Origin: Polyangiaceae bacterium UTPRO1
Lineage (GTDB): Bacteria > Desulfobacterota > Binatia > UTPRO1
Length of the DNA: 64,000 bases
Reading direction: 5' to 3'
Assembly: GCA_002050235.1 (NCBI GenBank)
Contig: MWST01000043.1
Location: 62,001 to 126,000 of the forward strand
The translations under genes and the position numbers were made by a program. The notes under the pieces are model-generated. The model was given only the letters and a program-made list of their open reading frames with translations. It was not told the DNA's origin and did not search any database. Below are positions 45,245 through 54,636 of the stretch, one piece after another (the first letter of the stretch is position 1; every line of letters starts with the position of its first letter).

Positions 45245-45754
45245 ATGCCGCACCATCACGCGAACGATGCGCGTCGCGTCGGCTGCGTCGTCGTGACCGT
45301 CAGCGACACGCGGCGCCCGAGCGACGACCGGAGCAGCGCGGTCATCAAGGCCGCCTTGCTCGAGGCCGGCCACACCGTCGTCGACACGACGATCGTCGCC
45401 GACGAACGGGCAGCCATCCGCGCCGCTGTGCTCGCTGCGGCCGAGCGAACGGACGTCGATGCCGTGATCGCCACCGGCGGTACCGGCATTGCGCCGCGCG
45501 ACGTCACGATCGAGAGCCTCGAAGGGGCGTGGACGAAGCAGCTCCCCGGCTTCGGCGAGCTCTTCCGGGCGCTGAGCTTTGCCGAGATCGGAGCCGCTGC
45601 TTTCCTGAGCCGCGCGGCCGCGGGGGTTATCGGCGACACGTTCGTGGCGCTTCTGCCGGGGTCGCCGGCGGCGTGCGAGCTGGCCCTCCGCCGCTTGCTC
45701 CTTGCCGAGATCGGGCACATCGTCGGACTGCTCTCCGGTGGGGCACGACCGTGA
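45245..45754 (+). CDS. moaB: Molybdenum cofactor biosynthesis protein MoaB/MogA family
   Basis: A 169-residue MoaB-type protein that binds molybdopterin, with possible adenylyltransferase activity. It has VVTVSDTRRPSDDRSSAVI at the start, VDAVIATGGTGIAPRDVTIESL, GFGELFRALSFAEIGAAAFLSRA and VALLPGSPAACELALRRLLL. It starts the moaB-moaD-moaE group, coupled to moaD by a GTGA overlap. The leader region upstream is structured. Confidence 0.9.
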   Translation: MPHHHANDARRVGCVVVTVSDTRRPSDDRSSAVIKAALLEAGHTVVDTTIVADERAAIRAAVLAAAERTDVDAVIATGGTGIAPRDVTIESLEGAWTKQLPGFGELFRALSFAEIGAAAFLSRAAAGVIGDTFVALLPGSPAACELALRRLLLAEIGHIVGLLSGGARP

Positions 45755-45996
45755 GGATCCGCGTCCTCTTCTTCGCCTACCTCCGCGAGCGCTGCGGCGT
45801 GCGCGAGGCCGACGTCGAGCTGCCGGAGGGCGCCTCGGTCGACGAGCTCTGGAGCCGCCTCGTGACGCGCTTTCCGGCGCTGCCGGCGGCGCCGCCGCGG
45901 TTCGCTGTCAACCGCGTCTACGTTGACAAGGGGCATCCCCTCCACGACAATGACGAATTCGCGCTGATCCCACCTGTAAGTGGCGGAACCCAATGA
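45751..45996 (+). CDS. moaD: Molybdopterin synthase sulfur-carrier subunit with C-terminal extension
   Basis: An 81-residue ubiquitin-like MoaD: RVLFFAYLRERCGVREADVEL, VDELWSRLVTRFPAL, VDKGHPLHDNDEFALIPPVSGG. The functional form must end in Gly-Gly to be adenylated by MoeB and carry the thiocarboxylate, but here two more residues (Thr-Gln) follow before the stop. It would need trimming or use another mechanism. GTG 45751 overlaps moaB and the stop overlaps moaE (ATGA), so the extra codons could also be a by-product of the tight overlap. Confidence 0.9.
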   Translation: MRIRVLFFAYLRERCGVREADVELPEGASVDELWSRLVTRFPALPAAPPRFAVNRVYVDKGHPLHDNDEFALIPPVSGGTQ

Positions 45997-46433
45997 CGAA
46001 ATCGTCGTATCGCGTAACGTCGGACGGCATCGACACGGAGGCTCTACTCAGCGAAGTCGGCAACGCCGCGGCGGGCGCTACGACGCTCTTCGTGGGTACG
46101 ACCCGCAACGAAAACGAAGGGCGCATCGTCGAGCGGCTCGAGTACGAGGTCTACGAGTCGATGGCTCTCGAGGAGATGCGCCGCATCGGCGAGGAGATCG
46201 CGCGGCGCTGGCGGGTGATCGCGGTCTCCATGGTGCACAGGGTAGGGGTCGTGCCGATCGGCCAGGCTAGCGTTGCCGTCGCGATATCGGCGGCGCACCG
46301 CGAAGAGGCATTCGCGGCCTGTCGCTACGGCATCGACACGCTGAAGGCGACGGTGCCGATCTGGAAGAAGGAATTCTACCGGGGCGGCGAACATTGGGTC
46401 GGACCGTGTCACGCGCACGGCGCAACCGTATGA
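45993..46433 (+). CDS. moaE: Molybdopterin synthase catalytic subunit
   Basis: A 146-residue MoaE: TLFVGTTRNENEGRIVERLEYEVYESMALEEMRRIGEEI, VSMVHRVGVVPIGQASVAVAISAAHREEAFAACRYGID, and the active-site KATVPIWKKEFYRGGEHWVG with its conserved lysines. It converts precursor Z (cPMP) to molybdopterin with sulfur from MoaD. It is coupled to moaD by ATGA and followed 7 bp later by ispH. Confidence 0.95.
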   Translation: MTKSSYRVTSDGIDTEALLSEVGNAAAGATTLFVGTTRNENEGRIVERLEYEVYESMALEEMRRIGEEIARRWRVIAVSMVHRVGVVPIGQASVAVAISAAHREEAFAACRYGIDTLKATVPIWKKEFYRGGEHWVGPCHAHGATV

Positions 46434-46440
46434 GGATGAA

Positions 46441-47292
46441 ATGAATATCAGGAAGGCGGTGCACGCGGGTTATTGCTGGGGGGTCGAGCGTGCTCTCGAT
46501 ATCGTGACCGACACGGCGGCGGCGCATCCCAGCGAGACCGTCAGGACGCTCGGCCCGATCATTCACAACTCCCACGTGGTGCAATCGCTCGAGGAAAAGG
46601 GTGTGCAGCACGTGAGCGGACTCGACCAGCTCGCCAGCGGCGACACCATGATCATCCGCACCCATGGCGTCCCGCCGGAGACCTACGAGCAAGCGCGGGC
46701 GCAGGGCCTCAACGTCGTCGACGCTACCTGTCCGCTGGTCACCCTGGTGCAGAACAAGGCGAAGCAACTGGTGCAGGAAGGCTACCACCTCGTCATCTTC
46801 GGAAATCCGAAGCACCCCGAGGTGATCGGCACCATCGGCCACGCCGGCGGCAAAGCGACCGTGATCGAGCGCCCCGAGGACGTGGCCAAGGCATCGTTTC
46901 CAAAGCGGGTCGGGGTCGTCGTGCAGACGACGCAGGAGATCGAGCTGCTCGCTTCGTTCCTCGCCGAGCTGACGCCGCGCTGTAAGGAGCTCAAGATCTT
47001 CAACACCATCTGCAACCCCACGATCGAGCGCCAGGAGGCGGCGCGCGAGCTCGCGCGCGAGGTCGAGGTGGTGATCGTCGTCGGCGGCAAGAACAGCTCC
47101 AATACCCGTCACCTCGCCGCGGTCTGCCGCGAGGAGGGCGCGATCGCCCATCACATCGAGGATGCCGACGAGCTCGATCCGGCCTGGGTCAAGGGATGCA
47201 ACAACGTCGGTGTGACCGCCGGCGCCTCGACGCCCGGGTGGCTAATGGATCAGGTCATCGAGCGCATTCAGATGATCGGCGACAGCGCCTGA
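46441..47292 (+). CDS. ispH: 4-hydroxy-3-methylbut-2-enyl diphosphate reductase
   Basis: A 283-residue IspH/LytB Fe-S enzyme, the last step of the MEP isoprenoid pathway. The three cluster cysteines lie in AGYCWGVERALD, VDATCPLVT and NTICNPTIERQEAA. RTHGVPPETYEQA, VVVQTTQEIELL, VVGGKNSSNTRHL and VTAGASTPGWLMDQV complete the pattern. GAGGAT upstream acts as the ribosome binding site. The 7-bp gap places it in the moa operon. Confidence 0.95.
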   Translation: MNIRKAVHAGYCWGVERALDIVTDTAAAHPSETVRTLGPIIHNSHVVQSLEEKGVQHVSGLDQLASGDTMIIRTHGVPPETYEQARAQGLNVVDATCPLVTLVQNKAKQLVQEGYHLVIFGNPKHPEVIGTIGHAGGKATVIERPEDVAKASFPKRVGVVVQTTQEIELLASFLAELTPRCKELKIFNTICNPTIERQEAARELAREVEVVIVVGGKNSSNTRHLAAVCREEGAIAHHIEDADELDPAWVKGCNNVGVTAGASTPGWLMDQVIERIQMIGDSA

Positions 47293-47382
47293 GGCGCGTT
47301 CGGCGCCCGCGGATACGCTGGAATCGTCGGAAGTCGCGTTGACCGTTTTTCGACCAGCGTGATAGCTTAGCCGACTGTCGCC

Positions 47383-49155
47383 ATGTCTCGCTCCGTCCGC
47401 GTCGGCTTGATGATCGCGGGGCTCGCGCTCGCTGCCGGATGCGGACCTGTCCGGCGTGCGGCGTCGGGGTCGCCCGCTGGCCTCGCCTGGAATCCGAAGG
47501 GCGATCGACCGCTCGTACGCCAGACGCAGATCGATCCCAAGACGGCGGCGATGGGCGACTTCGTGGTGGGCGAAGTCGCGCTCAACGACGGCAATTACGA
47601 CGTCGGCCTCAAGGCGTTTCGCGCCGCGGTCGCGCACGACCCCGAAAGTCCGCTGCTGCGCCAACGGCTGGCGATGCTGCTGGTGCGCAAAGGTATGCTG
47701 CCCGAAGCCCTCGAGCATTGCGAGGAGGTCGTCCGCATCGAGCCCGGGAATACCGAGGCGCGCCTCCTGTACGCGGGCATTCTGTCGGCGTTGAACCGCC
47801 AGGACGAGGCGGTCGCGCAGTACCGCCACGTGATCGAGGTCGAGCCGAAGAATCAAGAAGCCTATCTCTATCTCGGTGCGCTCTACGGCAAGGAGAGGAA
47901 GTACGAGCAGGCGCTCGCGACGCTGACGAAGCTCATCGAGATCAATCCGCGCTCGGTTCTCGGCTACTACTATCTGGGCCGCGTCTACACCTCGGCGGGG
48001 CAGCTCGACCGCGCCGAGCATTATTTTCGCGAGGCGCTGGCGCGAAATCCCCAGTCCGAGCTGATCCTGATGGATCTCGCGACCCTGTACGAGATCCGCA
48101 AGGACTATCCGCGCGCCATCGAGCTCTACCAGCAGGTCCTCGCCCAGAATCCCGGCAGCGCGCTCGTCCGCAAGCGGCTCGGCGGTCTCTACATCGGTCA
48201 GAAGAAGCTCGACGAGGCGCTGCTCCAGTACCACGCGCTCGAGAAGATAGAGAACGATCCCGAAGAGACGAGGATCAAGATCGCCCTCATCTACTTCGAG
48301 AAGGGCGAATACGATCGCGCGGCGACGGAGCTCAATCTCGTCCTGGCGGCGGAGCCTGAGAACCAGCGCGTCCACTACTATCTCGGTTCGGTCTACGCGC
48401 AGACGCAGGAGTGGGGGAAAGCCGTCGAGCAGCTCGAGCGCATCGATTCCGACTCGGAGTACTACGTCGACGCGCGGATCCAACTCGCAGCCGTGTACCA
48501 GCGCCAGAACAAGACGCCGGCCGCCATCAAGGAGATCCAGCAGGCGCTGCAGGTGAAGGCGAAGAACGTCGAGCTGCTGGCCTATCTCGCGGCGCTCCAT
48601 CGCGAGGAGGAGCAGTACCCGCAGGCGGTCGCGGCACTCGAGCAGGTGGTGAATCTCGAGCCCGACAACGACCAGTATCTCTTCTCGCTCGGCGCGGCCT
48701 ACGACGAGGCGAAGAACAAGCCGAAGGCGATCGAGATGATGCAGCGGGCGATCGCCATCAATCCTCAGAACGCGCCGGCGCTGAACTACCTCGGCTACAC
48801 CTATGCCGAGCTCGGGGAGCGCCTCGACGAGGCGGAGAAGTTGATCCGGCGAGCCCTGGCGATCGAGCCCGACGACGGTTTCTACATCGATTCGCTGGGG
48901 TGGGTGTACTACATGCGCGGCGACTATCCGCGCGCCGTCGAGCAGCTCGAGCGCGCCATCGAGCACGCGGGGGACGATCCGACCGTCACCGAGCACCTCG
49001 GTGACGCGTACGAGAAGACGGGCAAGACCCGCGACGCCATCCGCGTGTACCAGGAGGCGCTCGGCAAGGCGAAAGAGCACGAACAGATCGATCGGCTGAA
49101 GGGCAAGCTGCGCGCTCTCGGGGCCGGGAACCGAGCAGGTGCGACGGAGCTGTAA
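47383..49155 (+). CDS. TPR-repeat lipoprotein
   Basis: A 590-residue protein with a lipoprotein signal (lipobox LALAAGC, Cys20) and about fourteen tandem tetratricopeptide units from residue 50 to the end, with the usual spacing (for example AVAQYRHVIEVEPKNQEAYLYLGALY and AIEMMQRAIAINPQNAPALNYLGYTYAEL). TPR solenoids serve as protein-docking scaffolds, often in envelope biogenesis or secretion. TTGACC at about 47339 followed by a weak -10 may be its promoter. The LolB-like gene overlaps its end by 17 bp, so the two are probably cotranscribed. Confidence 0.85.
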   Translation: MSRSVRVGLMIAGLALAAGCGPVRRAASGSPAGLAWNPKGDRPLVRQTQIDPKTAAMGDFVVGEVALNDGNYDVGLKAFRAAVAHDPESPLLRQRLAMLLVRKGMLPEALEHCEEVVRIEPGNTEARLLYAGILSALNRQDEAVAQYRHVIEVEPKNQEAYLYLGALYGKERKYEQALATLTKLIEINPRSVLGYYYLGRVYTSAGQLDRAEHYFREALARNPQSELILMDLATLYEIRKDYPRAIELYQQVLAQNPGSALVRKRLGGLYIGQKKLDEALLQYHALEKIENDPEETRIKIALIYFEKGEYDRAATELNLVLAAEPENQRVHYYLGSVYAQTQEWGKAVEQLERIDSDSEYYVDARIQLAAVYQRQNKTPAAIKEIQQALQVKAKNVELLAYLAALHREEEQYPQAVAALEQVVNLEPDNDQYLFSLGAAYDEAKNKPKAIEMMQRAIAINPQNAPALNYLGYTYAELGERLDEAEKLIRRALAIEPDDGFYIDSLGWVYYMRGDYPRAVEQLERAIEHAGDDPTVTEHLGDAYEKTGKTRDAIRVYQEALGKAKEHEQIDRLKGKLRALGAGNRAGATEL

Positions 49156-49960
49156 CGGGCGCGTGCGGATCGCGGCAGTGGCGGTCGCCGCGCTTCTCGC
49201 CGCGGCGTGTCGGCCGGGACGACTGCAGCCGCGCTTGCCGGAGGCAACGCCGTCCGCGGCGCAATGTCTCGCGTCCTTGGCGGCGCGCCGGGAGGCCGTC
49301 CGGTCACTTCGGGGATTCGCGCAGGTGGCGTACGAAACCGGCGACGGGGACGTCGGCGCTCGGCACGCCGTCCTCGCGCGCAGCCCCGACCACTTCCGAC
49401 TGGAGGTGCTGTCGCCGTTCGGAGCCCTCGCCGTGGTCGCCAGCGATGCCCGCGAGCTCGTCGTCTACGCCCGCCGGGAAGCGAAGATCTACCGCGGTCC
49501 CGCGACTGCCGCGAGCGTCGGCGCCTATGCGCGGGTGTCGATCGAGGTCGGCGACGTCACGTCGGTGCTCCTCGGGATGCCGCCGCAGCGGCAGTCCACC
49601 GGACCCGCATCGGTCGTGCGCGACGAGGCGGCCGGTGCCTTCAAGCTCGTCGCGCCCACGGCCGACGGGCGCGCGCTCGTATGGCTCGAGCCGGAGACGC
49701 TTCTGCCGGTTGCTAGCGAGACGCCGCTCGCAAACGGCGGACGCCTGCGAGTTGCGTTCGGATCGTACCAGACGATCGGATCGCTGCGGTTTCCCCATGC
49801 GATCGACATGCGGGCCGAGCCGGGCGGTCACGTGGTGCACGTACGCTACGCAGCGCCGTCGCTAAACACCGCGATCGCGGACGACCTCTTCAGCGTTCCG
49901 CCGCGGCCGGGCCTCGAGGAGCTGGCGTTGGACCAATACGCGGCCGGGGGTGGGTTATGA
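49139..49960 (+). CDS. LolB-like/DUF4292-like lipoprotein
   Basis: A 273-residue lipoprotein with lipobox LLAAAC (Cys24). The mature domain has the LolB-like half-barrel pattern: RSLRGFAQVAYETGDGDVGARHAVLARSPDHFRLEVLSPFGALAVV. It may take part in outer-membrane lipoprotein insertion. GTG 49139 is annotated; GTG 49163 would give a shorter but still functional signal peptide. It sits between the TPR lipoprotein and the peptide transporter, and its stop overlaps the substrate-binding protein start (ATGA). Confidence 0.7.
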   Translation: MRRSCNGRVRIAAVAVAALLAAACRPGRLQPRLPEATPSAAQCLASLAARREAVRSLRGFAQVAYETGDGDVGARHAVLARSPDHFRLEVLSPFGALAVVASDARELVVYARREAKIYRGPATAASVGAYARVSIEVGDVTSVLLGMPPQRQSTGPASVVRDEAAGAFKLVAPTADGRALVWLEPETLLPVASETPLANGGRLRVAFGSYQTIGSLRFPHAIDMRAEPGGHVVHVRYAAPSLNTAIADDLFSVPPRPGLEELALDQYAAGGGL

Positions 49961-51651
49961 AACGACGGTGGCTGCTGGCTCTGTGCGCCGTGGCGGTGTT
50001 CGCGGGCTCTCTCGGGTGCCGCAAGGGCGGCGAGGAGCGCCTGCGCCGCGGCGACCGCCTGGTCACGGCGACGATCAGCGACCCGAAGACCTTCAATCCG
50101 CTCCTGGCGGTGGATTCGGCGTCGAGCGACGCGGTCAGCGAGGTGTTCGAGGGCCTCGTGCGCCTGAATCCCAAGACCCAGCTACCCGAGCCCATGCTGG
50201 CCACGTCCTGGGAACATGACGACGCCGGGACGACGTGGACCTTCCATCTGCGCGAGGGCGTCACTTGGCACGACGGGGCTCCGTTCACCGCCGACGACGT
50301 CGCGTTCACCTTTGCGGCGGTATTCGATCAGAAGGTGCCGAACAGCGCCAAGCACGTCCTCATGGTCGGTGGACAGCCGATGCGCACGGAGGTCGTCGAC
50401 CCCCACACCATCAAGGTCATGATGGCCGAGCCGTTCGCGCCGTTCCTTAACAGCGTCGGCTTCGACATCCTGCCGCGGCACGTCCTCGGGCCAGCGCTCG
50501 CGGACGGGACCTTTACGCAGACCTGGGGCATAGACACGCCTCCCGAGAAGATCATCGGCACCGGACCGTATCGACTCGTGCGCTACGTGCCCGCGCAGCT
50601 GTTGCAGTACGCGCGCAACCCCGCATATTGGATGCGCGACGAGGCCGGGGGCGCGCTGCCGCGCCTCGCCGAGCGCACGAGCCTGATCGTTCCCGATCAG
50701 AACACGATGTACCTGAAGTTCCTCGATCGGCAGCTGCACTTGTACGGGCCGCGTCCGGAGGAGATCGACGATCTCCGCAAGCGCAGCGAAGATCTCGAGA
50801 TCACGCTCGACGATATCGGCCTCGAAACCGGCATGCTCTTCGTGAGCTTCAACCGCAATCCAGCCCACTACTCGAAGGACGGGAAGACCGATCCTCGGCT
50901 CGCCTGGTTCACCGATCCGAAGTTCGTACGGGCGATCGCGCACAGTTTCGACAAGCAGAGCATGATCCGGAATACCTATTTCGGATACGGCGAGCCCGCC
51001 GTGTCGGCGATCTCGCCCGAGAACACGACGTACTACGATCCGAACCTGACGCCGTACGAGTACGACCTCGAGGCGGCGCGCCGTCTGCTCGACGAGGGCG
51101 GCTATCGCGACCGCAACGGCGACGGCATCCGCGAGGACGTCCACGGCAACCCCCTCGAATTCGAGCTCTCCACCAACGCGGGCAATCAGGTGCGCGAGCG
51201 CCTGTGCTCGATCTTGAAGGAAGATTGGACGAAGCTGGGCCTCAAGGTGAACTATCGCCCGCTCGATTTCGCGACGCTGGTAGAGAAGCTCTCGACGAAC
51301 TTCGACTGGGATGCGATGGTCATGGGCTTCACCGGGAGCATAGAGCCGCATGCAAGCTCGAATCTCTTGCGCTCGTCGGGAAATCTCCATCTGTGGCAGC
51401 CGAATCAGCAGACACCGGCGACTCCGTGGGAGGCCGAGATCGATCGCGAGCTCGAAGCCGGCGCCCGCGAGCTCGATCCCCGGAAGCGCGTGGCGCACTA
51501 TTGGAGGATCCAGGAGATCCTGCATCGCGAGCTGCCGATGATCCAGCTCGTGCGCCAGCGGCGCTTCATTGCGGCGAAGTCGTATCTCGTGGACTTCGTG
51601 CCGACCGTATGGGGCTTCTTCGAGCCGGAACGGATCGCGATCCGGCCCTGA
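49957..51651 (+). CDS. Peptide ABC transporter substrate-binding lipoprotein (DppA/OppA type)
   Basis: A 564-residue family-5 solute-binding protein. The lipoprotein signal ends at GSLGC (Cys21). It contains ATISDPKTFNPLLAVD, WTFHLREGVTWHDGAPFTADDVAFTFAAV, GTGPYRLVRYVP and the long C-terminal domain of the family, ending VPTVWGFFEPERIAI. It captures oligopeptides or related solutes for the permeases encoded directly downstream. A possible Ca-binding-like DRNGDGIRED segment near residue 390 is common in this family. Confidence 0.93.
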   Translation: MKRRWLLALCAVAVFAGSLGCRKGGEERLRRGDRLVTATISDPKTFNPLLAVDSASSDAVSEVFEGLVRLNPKTQLPEPMLATSWEHDDAGTTWTFHLREGVTWHDGAPFTADDVAFTFAAVFDQKVPNSAKHVLMVGGQPMRTEVVDPHTIKVMMAEPFAPFLNSVGFDILPRHVLGPALADGTFTQTWGIDTPPEKIIGTGPYRLVRYVPAQLLQYARNPAYWMRDEAGGALPRLAERTSLIVPDQNTMYLKFLDRQLHLYGPRPEEIDDLRKRSEDLEITLDDIGLETGMLFVSFNRNPAHYSKDGKTDPRLAWFTDPKFVRAIAHSFDKQSMIRNTYFGYGEPAVSAISPENTTYYDPNLTPYEYDLEAARRLLDEGGYRDRNGDGIREDVHGNPLEFELSTNAGNQVRERLCSILKEDWTKLGLKVNYRPLDFATLVEKLSTNFDWDAMVMGFTGSIEPHASSNLLRSSGNLHLWQPNQQTPATPWEAEIDRELEAGARELDPRKRVAHYWRIQEILHRELPMIQLVRQRRFIAAKSYLVDFVPTVWGFFEPERIAIRP

Positions 51652-51654
51652 ACG

Positions 51655-52641
51655 ATGCTGCGGTTCGTCCTTCGCCGAGTGGCGCAGATGATCCCGCTGC
51701 TGGTGGGGATCACGTTCTTGTCGTTCGTGGTGGTAGATCTCGCACCCGGCGACTTCTTCGACACTCTGAGCATGAACCCGTCGATCTCGCCGGACATGAT
51801 CCGCGAGATGAAGGTGGAGTTCGGCTACGGACAGCCGCTTCCGGTGCGCTACGGGCGCTGGCTCTGGCGCGTGGCGCACCTCGATCTCGGCATGTCGGTC
51901 GCCTACCGCGTCGGCGTGCTCGACCTCATCGCCAGTCGGGCCATGAACACGGTGATTCTGGCGGCTGCGAGCATGGTGTTCACCTGGGCGCTCGCAATTC
52001 CGATCGGCGTCATCGTGGCGCTGCGGCGCGGTACGCTCCTCGATCGCTCGCTCTCGTTCGTGGCCTTCTTCGGCATGTCGGTGCCGAGCTTCTTCCTGGC
52101 GTTCTTGCTGATGTATGCAGCGCTCGAAACGGGGTGGTTTCCGGTCGGCGGCACCACCTCGCTCGACTACCCGATCCTCTCGCCGCTCGGGCAGATCGGG
52201 GATCGGGTCGCGCATCTCGTGCTTCCCGTCATCGTGCTCGGCACCGGTGGAATGGCGAGCCTCATGCGGCTCATGCGCAGTCAGCTCCTGGAGATCCAGA
52301 GCGCCGACTACGTGCGGACTGCGCGCGCCAAGGGCGTGCCGGAGTGGCTCGTCGTCTCGAAGCACATCTTGCGCAACGCCATGAACCCGTTCGTTACCTT
52401 AGCCGGGTACGAGCTCGGGACGCTGCTCGGAGGCGCTGCGCTCGTCGAGGCGGTGATGAACCTGCAGGGCCTCGGGACGTTGATGCTCGACGCCGTCCGT
52501 TCGCTGGATCTCTATCTCGTGATGGGCTCGGTCCTGATGAGCTCGATCCTGCTGCTCGTCGGCAACTTGCTCGCAGACATCGCGCTCACGATGGTCGACC
52601 CCCGCATCGACTTCTCCCGCCTCGAGACGACGGTGCGTTGA
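51655..52641 (+). CDS. Peptide ABC transporter permease (DppB type)
   Basis: A 328-residue inner-membrane permease with six hydrophobic segments. It has the DppB-type opening RRVAQMIPLLVGITFLSFVVVDLAPGD and the EAA loop RTARAKGVPEWLVVSKHILRNAMNPFVTL that contacts the ATPases. It forms a heterodimer with the next gene's product. Gap to the binding protein is 3 bp, and to the next permease 1 bp. Confidence 0.93.
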   Translation: MLRFVLRRVAQMIPLLVGITFLSFVVVDLAPGDFFDTLSMNPSISPDMIREMKVEFGYGQPLPVRYGRWLWRVAHLDLGMSVAYRVGVLDLIASRAMNTVILAAASMVFTWALAIPIGVIVALRRGTLLDRSLSFVAFFGMSVPSFFLAFLLMYAALETGWFPVGGTTSLDYPILSPLGQIGDRVAHLVLPVIVLGTGGMASLMRLMRSQLLEIQSADYVRTARAKGVPEWLVVSKHILRNAMNPFVTLAGYELGTLLGGAALVEAVMNLQGLGTLMLDAVRSLDLYLVMGSVLMSSILLLVGNLLADIALTMVDPRIDFSRLETTVR

Positions 52642-52642
52642 C

Positions 52643-53665
52643 GTGGCTCGCTCCCGCAGGTCGATGAGCTGGCCGGTCCGCGTGAGCGTCGCGCTCTTGG
52701 GACTGTTCTACGGCGTAGCGCTACTGGCGCCGTTCGTCGCCCCCTACGATTACGCCGAGCAGAACCGAGGGTTTCCGAACTGTCCGCCGTCGCGGCTGCA
52801 CCTGAGCCCGCCCGCGCTCTGGGGCGGGGACGGCATCCTCTACACGCACCCGTACGTGCTCGAGCCCGGCCAGGGACGCCGCTACGTGGAGTCGACGGAG
52901 AAGGTGCCGCTCGCCTGGTTGACGCGCGGCCGCTTGCTCACCACTCGCGATCCGGATGCCCGCGTGTTCCTGTTCGGCACCGACGCCCTCGGGCGCGACC
53001 TCTTCTCGCGCATCGTCTTCGGCAGTCGCATCAGCTTGACCGTGGGGCTCCTCGGGGTGGCCATCAGCTTCGCGATCGGGCTCGCGGTCGGCGCCGTCGC
53101 CGGCTACGTCGGCGGACGCTTCGATGGCGTCGTCATGCGCACCACCGAGGTGCTGATGTCGCTTCCGTCCTTCTATTTTCTGCTGGCGTTGGCGGCGGTC
53201 ATTCCGTCCTCGCTCGGCTCCGCGCAGACGTTCTTGATGATCGTCGTCATCATGAGCTTCATCCGCTGGGCCGGCTTCGCCCGCATCATCCGCGGCATGG
53301 TGTGCTCGATCCGCGAGCTCGACTACGTCCAGAGCGCTCGCGCTCTCGGCGCCGGTCGGGTGCGGATCATCCTGCGCCACGTGATTCCCGCGACATTCGG
53401 CTACACGATCGTCGCGGCGACGCTCAGCATCCCCGGATTCATCCTCGGCGAGAGCGCCTTGTCGCTGCTCGGCCTCGGTATCCAGGAGCCGGATGCTAGT
53501 TGGGGAAATCTCCTAGCCGACGCTCAGAACGTCCAGAGCATCGCGCAGTTCCCGTGGATCTTGTCGCCCGGCGTCTTCATCTTCCTAACGATCATGGCGT
53601 TCAACTTCGTCGGCGACTATCTACGCGACACGCTCGATCCACGGAGCGTCGGAGCCGGCGGATGA
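52643..53665 (+). CDS. Peptide ABC transporter permease (DppC type)
   Basis: A 340-residue permease with LFGTDALGRDLFSRIVFGSRISLTVGLLGV, the DppC signature, an EAA loop QSARALGAGRVRIILRHVIPA, and GESALSLLGLGIQEPDASWGNLLADAQN. An unusually long periplasmic insertion (about residues 30-105) lies between the first membrane segment and the GTDxxGRD motif, as in the permease subset with extended loops. GTG start at 52643. The stop overlaps the ATPase start (ATGA). Confidence 0.93.
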   Translation: MARSRRSMSWPVRVSVALLGLFYGVALLAPFVAPYDYAEQNRGFPNCPPSRLHLSPPALWGGDGILYTHPYVLEPGQGRRYVESTEKVPLAWLTRGRLLTTRDPDARVFLFGTDALGRDLFSRIVFGSRISLTVGLLGVAISFAIGLAVGAVAGYVGGRFDGVVMRTTEVLMSLPSFYFLLALAAVIPSSLGSAQTFLMIVVIMSFIRWAGFARIIRGMVCSIRELDYVQSARALGAGRVRIILRHVIPATFGYTIVAATLSIPGFILGESALSLLGLGIQEPDASWGNLLADAQNVQSIAQFPWILSPGVFIFLTIMAFNFVGDYLRDTLDPRSVGAGG

Positions 53666-54636
53666 CCGAGTCGCGAATGCCTCTGCTCGCCGTGAAGGAC
53701 CTGCACACCTACTTCGAGACCGACGAGGGCGTCGGACGGGCCGTCGACGGCGTCAGCTTCACGGTAGACGCCGGGCGCACGCTCGGCATCCTCGGGGAGT
53801 CCGGATGCGGCAAGAGCGTCACGGCGCTCTCGATCCTACGTCTCGTGACCCCGCCGGGGCGCGTGGTCGCGGGTGAGATCCGGTACCGCGGCGAGGATCT
53901 CCTGCGCCGCTCCGAGCGTCAGATGCGGGCTGTCCGCGGCGGTGAGATCGCGATGATCTTCCAGGAGCCCATGACCTCGTTGAACCCGGTTTTCACGATC
54001 GGGAACCAGATCGGCGAAGCGATCCGCCTTCACCAGCGCTGCGGTCGCTCGGCGGTGCGAGCCCGCGTGGTCGAGGCGCTCCGCCGGGTCGAGATCCCGG
54101 AGCCGGAGCGGCGCGCCAGGAGCTATCCGCACGAGCTTTCAGGAGGGATGCGACAGCGGGCCATGATCGCGATGGCGCTCGCCTGCGAGCCGAGCCTCCT
54201 GATCGCGGACGAGCCGACGACGGCGCTCGATGTGACGATCCAGGCCCAGATACTGGAGCTGCTGCGCAACCTCCGAAGCTCGCTCGGCATGGCGATGGTC
54301 CTCATCACGCACGACCTCGGGATCGTCGCCGAGCAGGCGGATGCGGTCGCGGTCATGTACGCCGGCAGGATCGTCGAGTACGCGTCGGCGCTCGAAGTGT
54401 TCGAGCGCCCTCTCCACCCGTACGCGATCGCGCTCATGCAGGCGAGCGGCCAACGCGGCGGCGCACGGCATCGGCGGCTGGAGGCGCTGCCCGGCACCGT
54501 GCCGAGCCTCTTCCGGCGGCCGAGCGGCTGCCGCTTCCGTGATCGCTGTCCTCGCGCCATAGCCGCATGCGCCGAGGTCGATCCCATGCTCGAGGAGAAG
54601 GCGCCCGGCCACACGGTGGCCTGCATTCGGGTATGA
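53662..54636 (+). CDS. Peptide ABC transporter ATP-binding protein (DppD type)
   Basis: A 324-residue ATPase: Walker [12 protein letters not shown]-loop [10 protein letters not shown], signature LSGGMRQR, Walker [13 protein letters not shown] and switch His ITHDLG. The C-terminal oligopeptide domain contains [14 protein letters not shown], whose cysteines may bind an Fe-S cluster as in DppD/F proteins. ATG 53662 overlaps dppC by 4 nt. Confidence 0.94.
   Translation: MTESRMPLLAVKDLHTYFETDEGVGRAVDGVSFTVDAGRTLGILGESGCGKSVTALSILRLVTPPGRVVAGEIRYRGEDLLRRSERQMRAVRGGEIAMIFQEPMTSLNPVFTIGNQIGEAIRLHQRCGRSAVRARVVEALRRVEIPEPERRARSYPHELSGGMRQRAMIAMALACEPSLLIADEPTTALDVTIQAQILELLRNLRSSLGMAMVLITHDLGIVAEQADAVAVMYAGRIVEYASALEVFERPLHPYAIALMQASGQRGGARHRRLEALPGTVPSLFRRPSGCRFRDRCPRAIAACAEVDPMLEEKAPGHTVACIRV

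Noticed and set aside
47242..49080. 612-codon minus-strand frame opposite the TPR lipoprotein
   Set aside because: Leucine/arginine-rich shadow of the repeated TPR codons, no signal peptide or motif; the plus-strand TPR reading is clear.
50182..52365. 727-codon minus-strand frame opposite the peptide transporter genes
   Set aside because: Antisense to two unmistakable genes; high His/Arg/Glu composition is typical of a GC-rich shadow.
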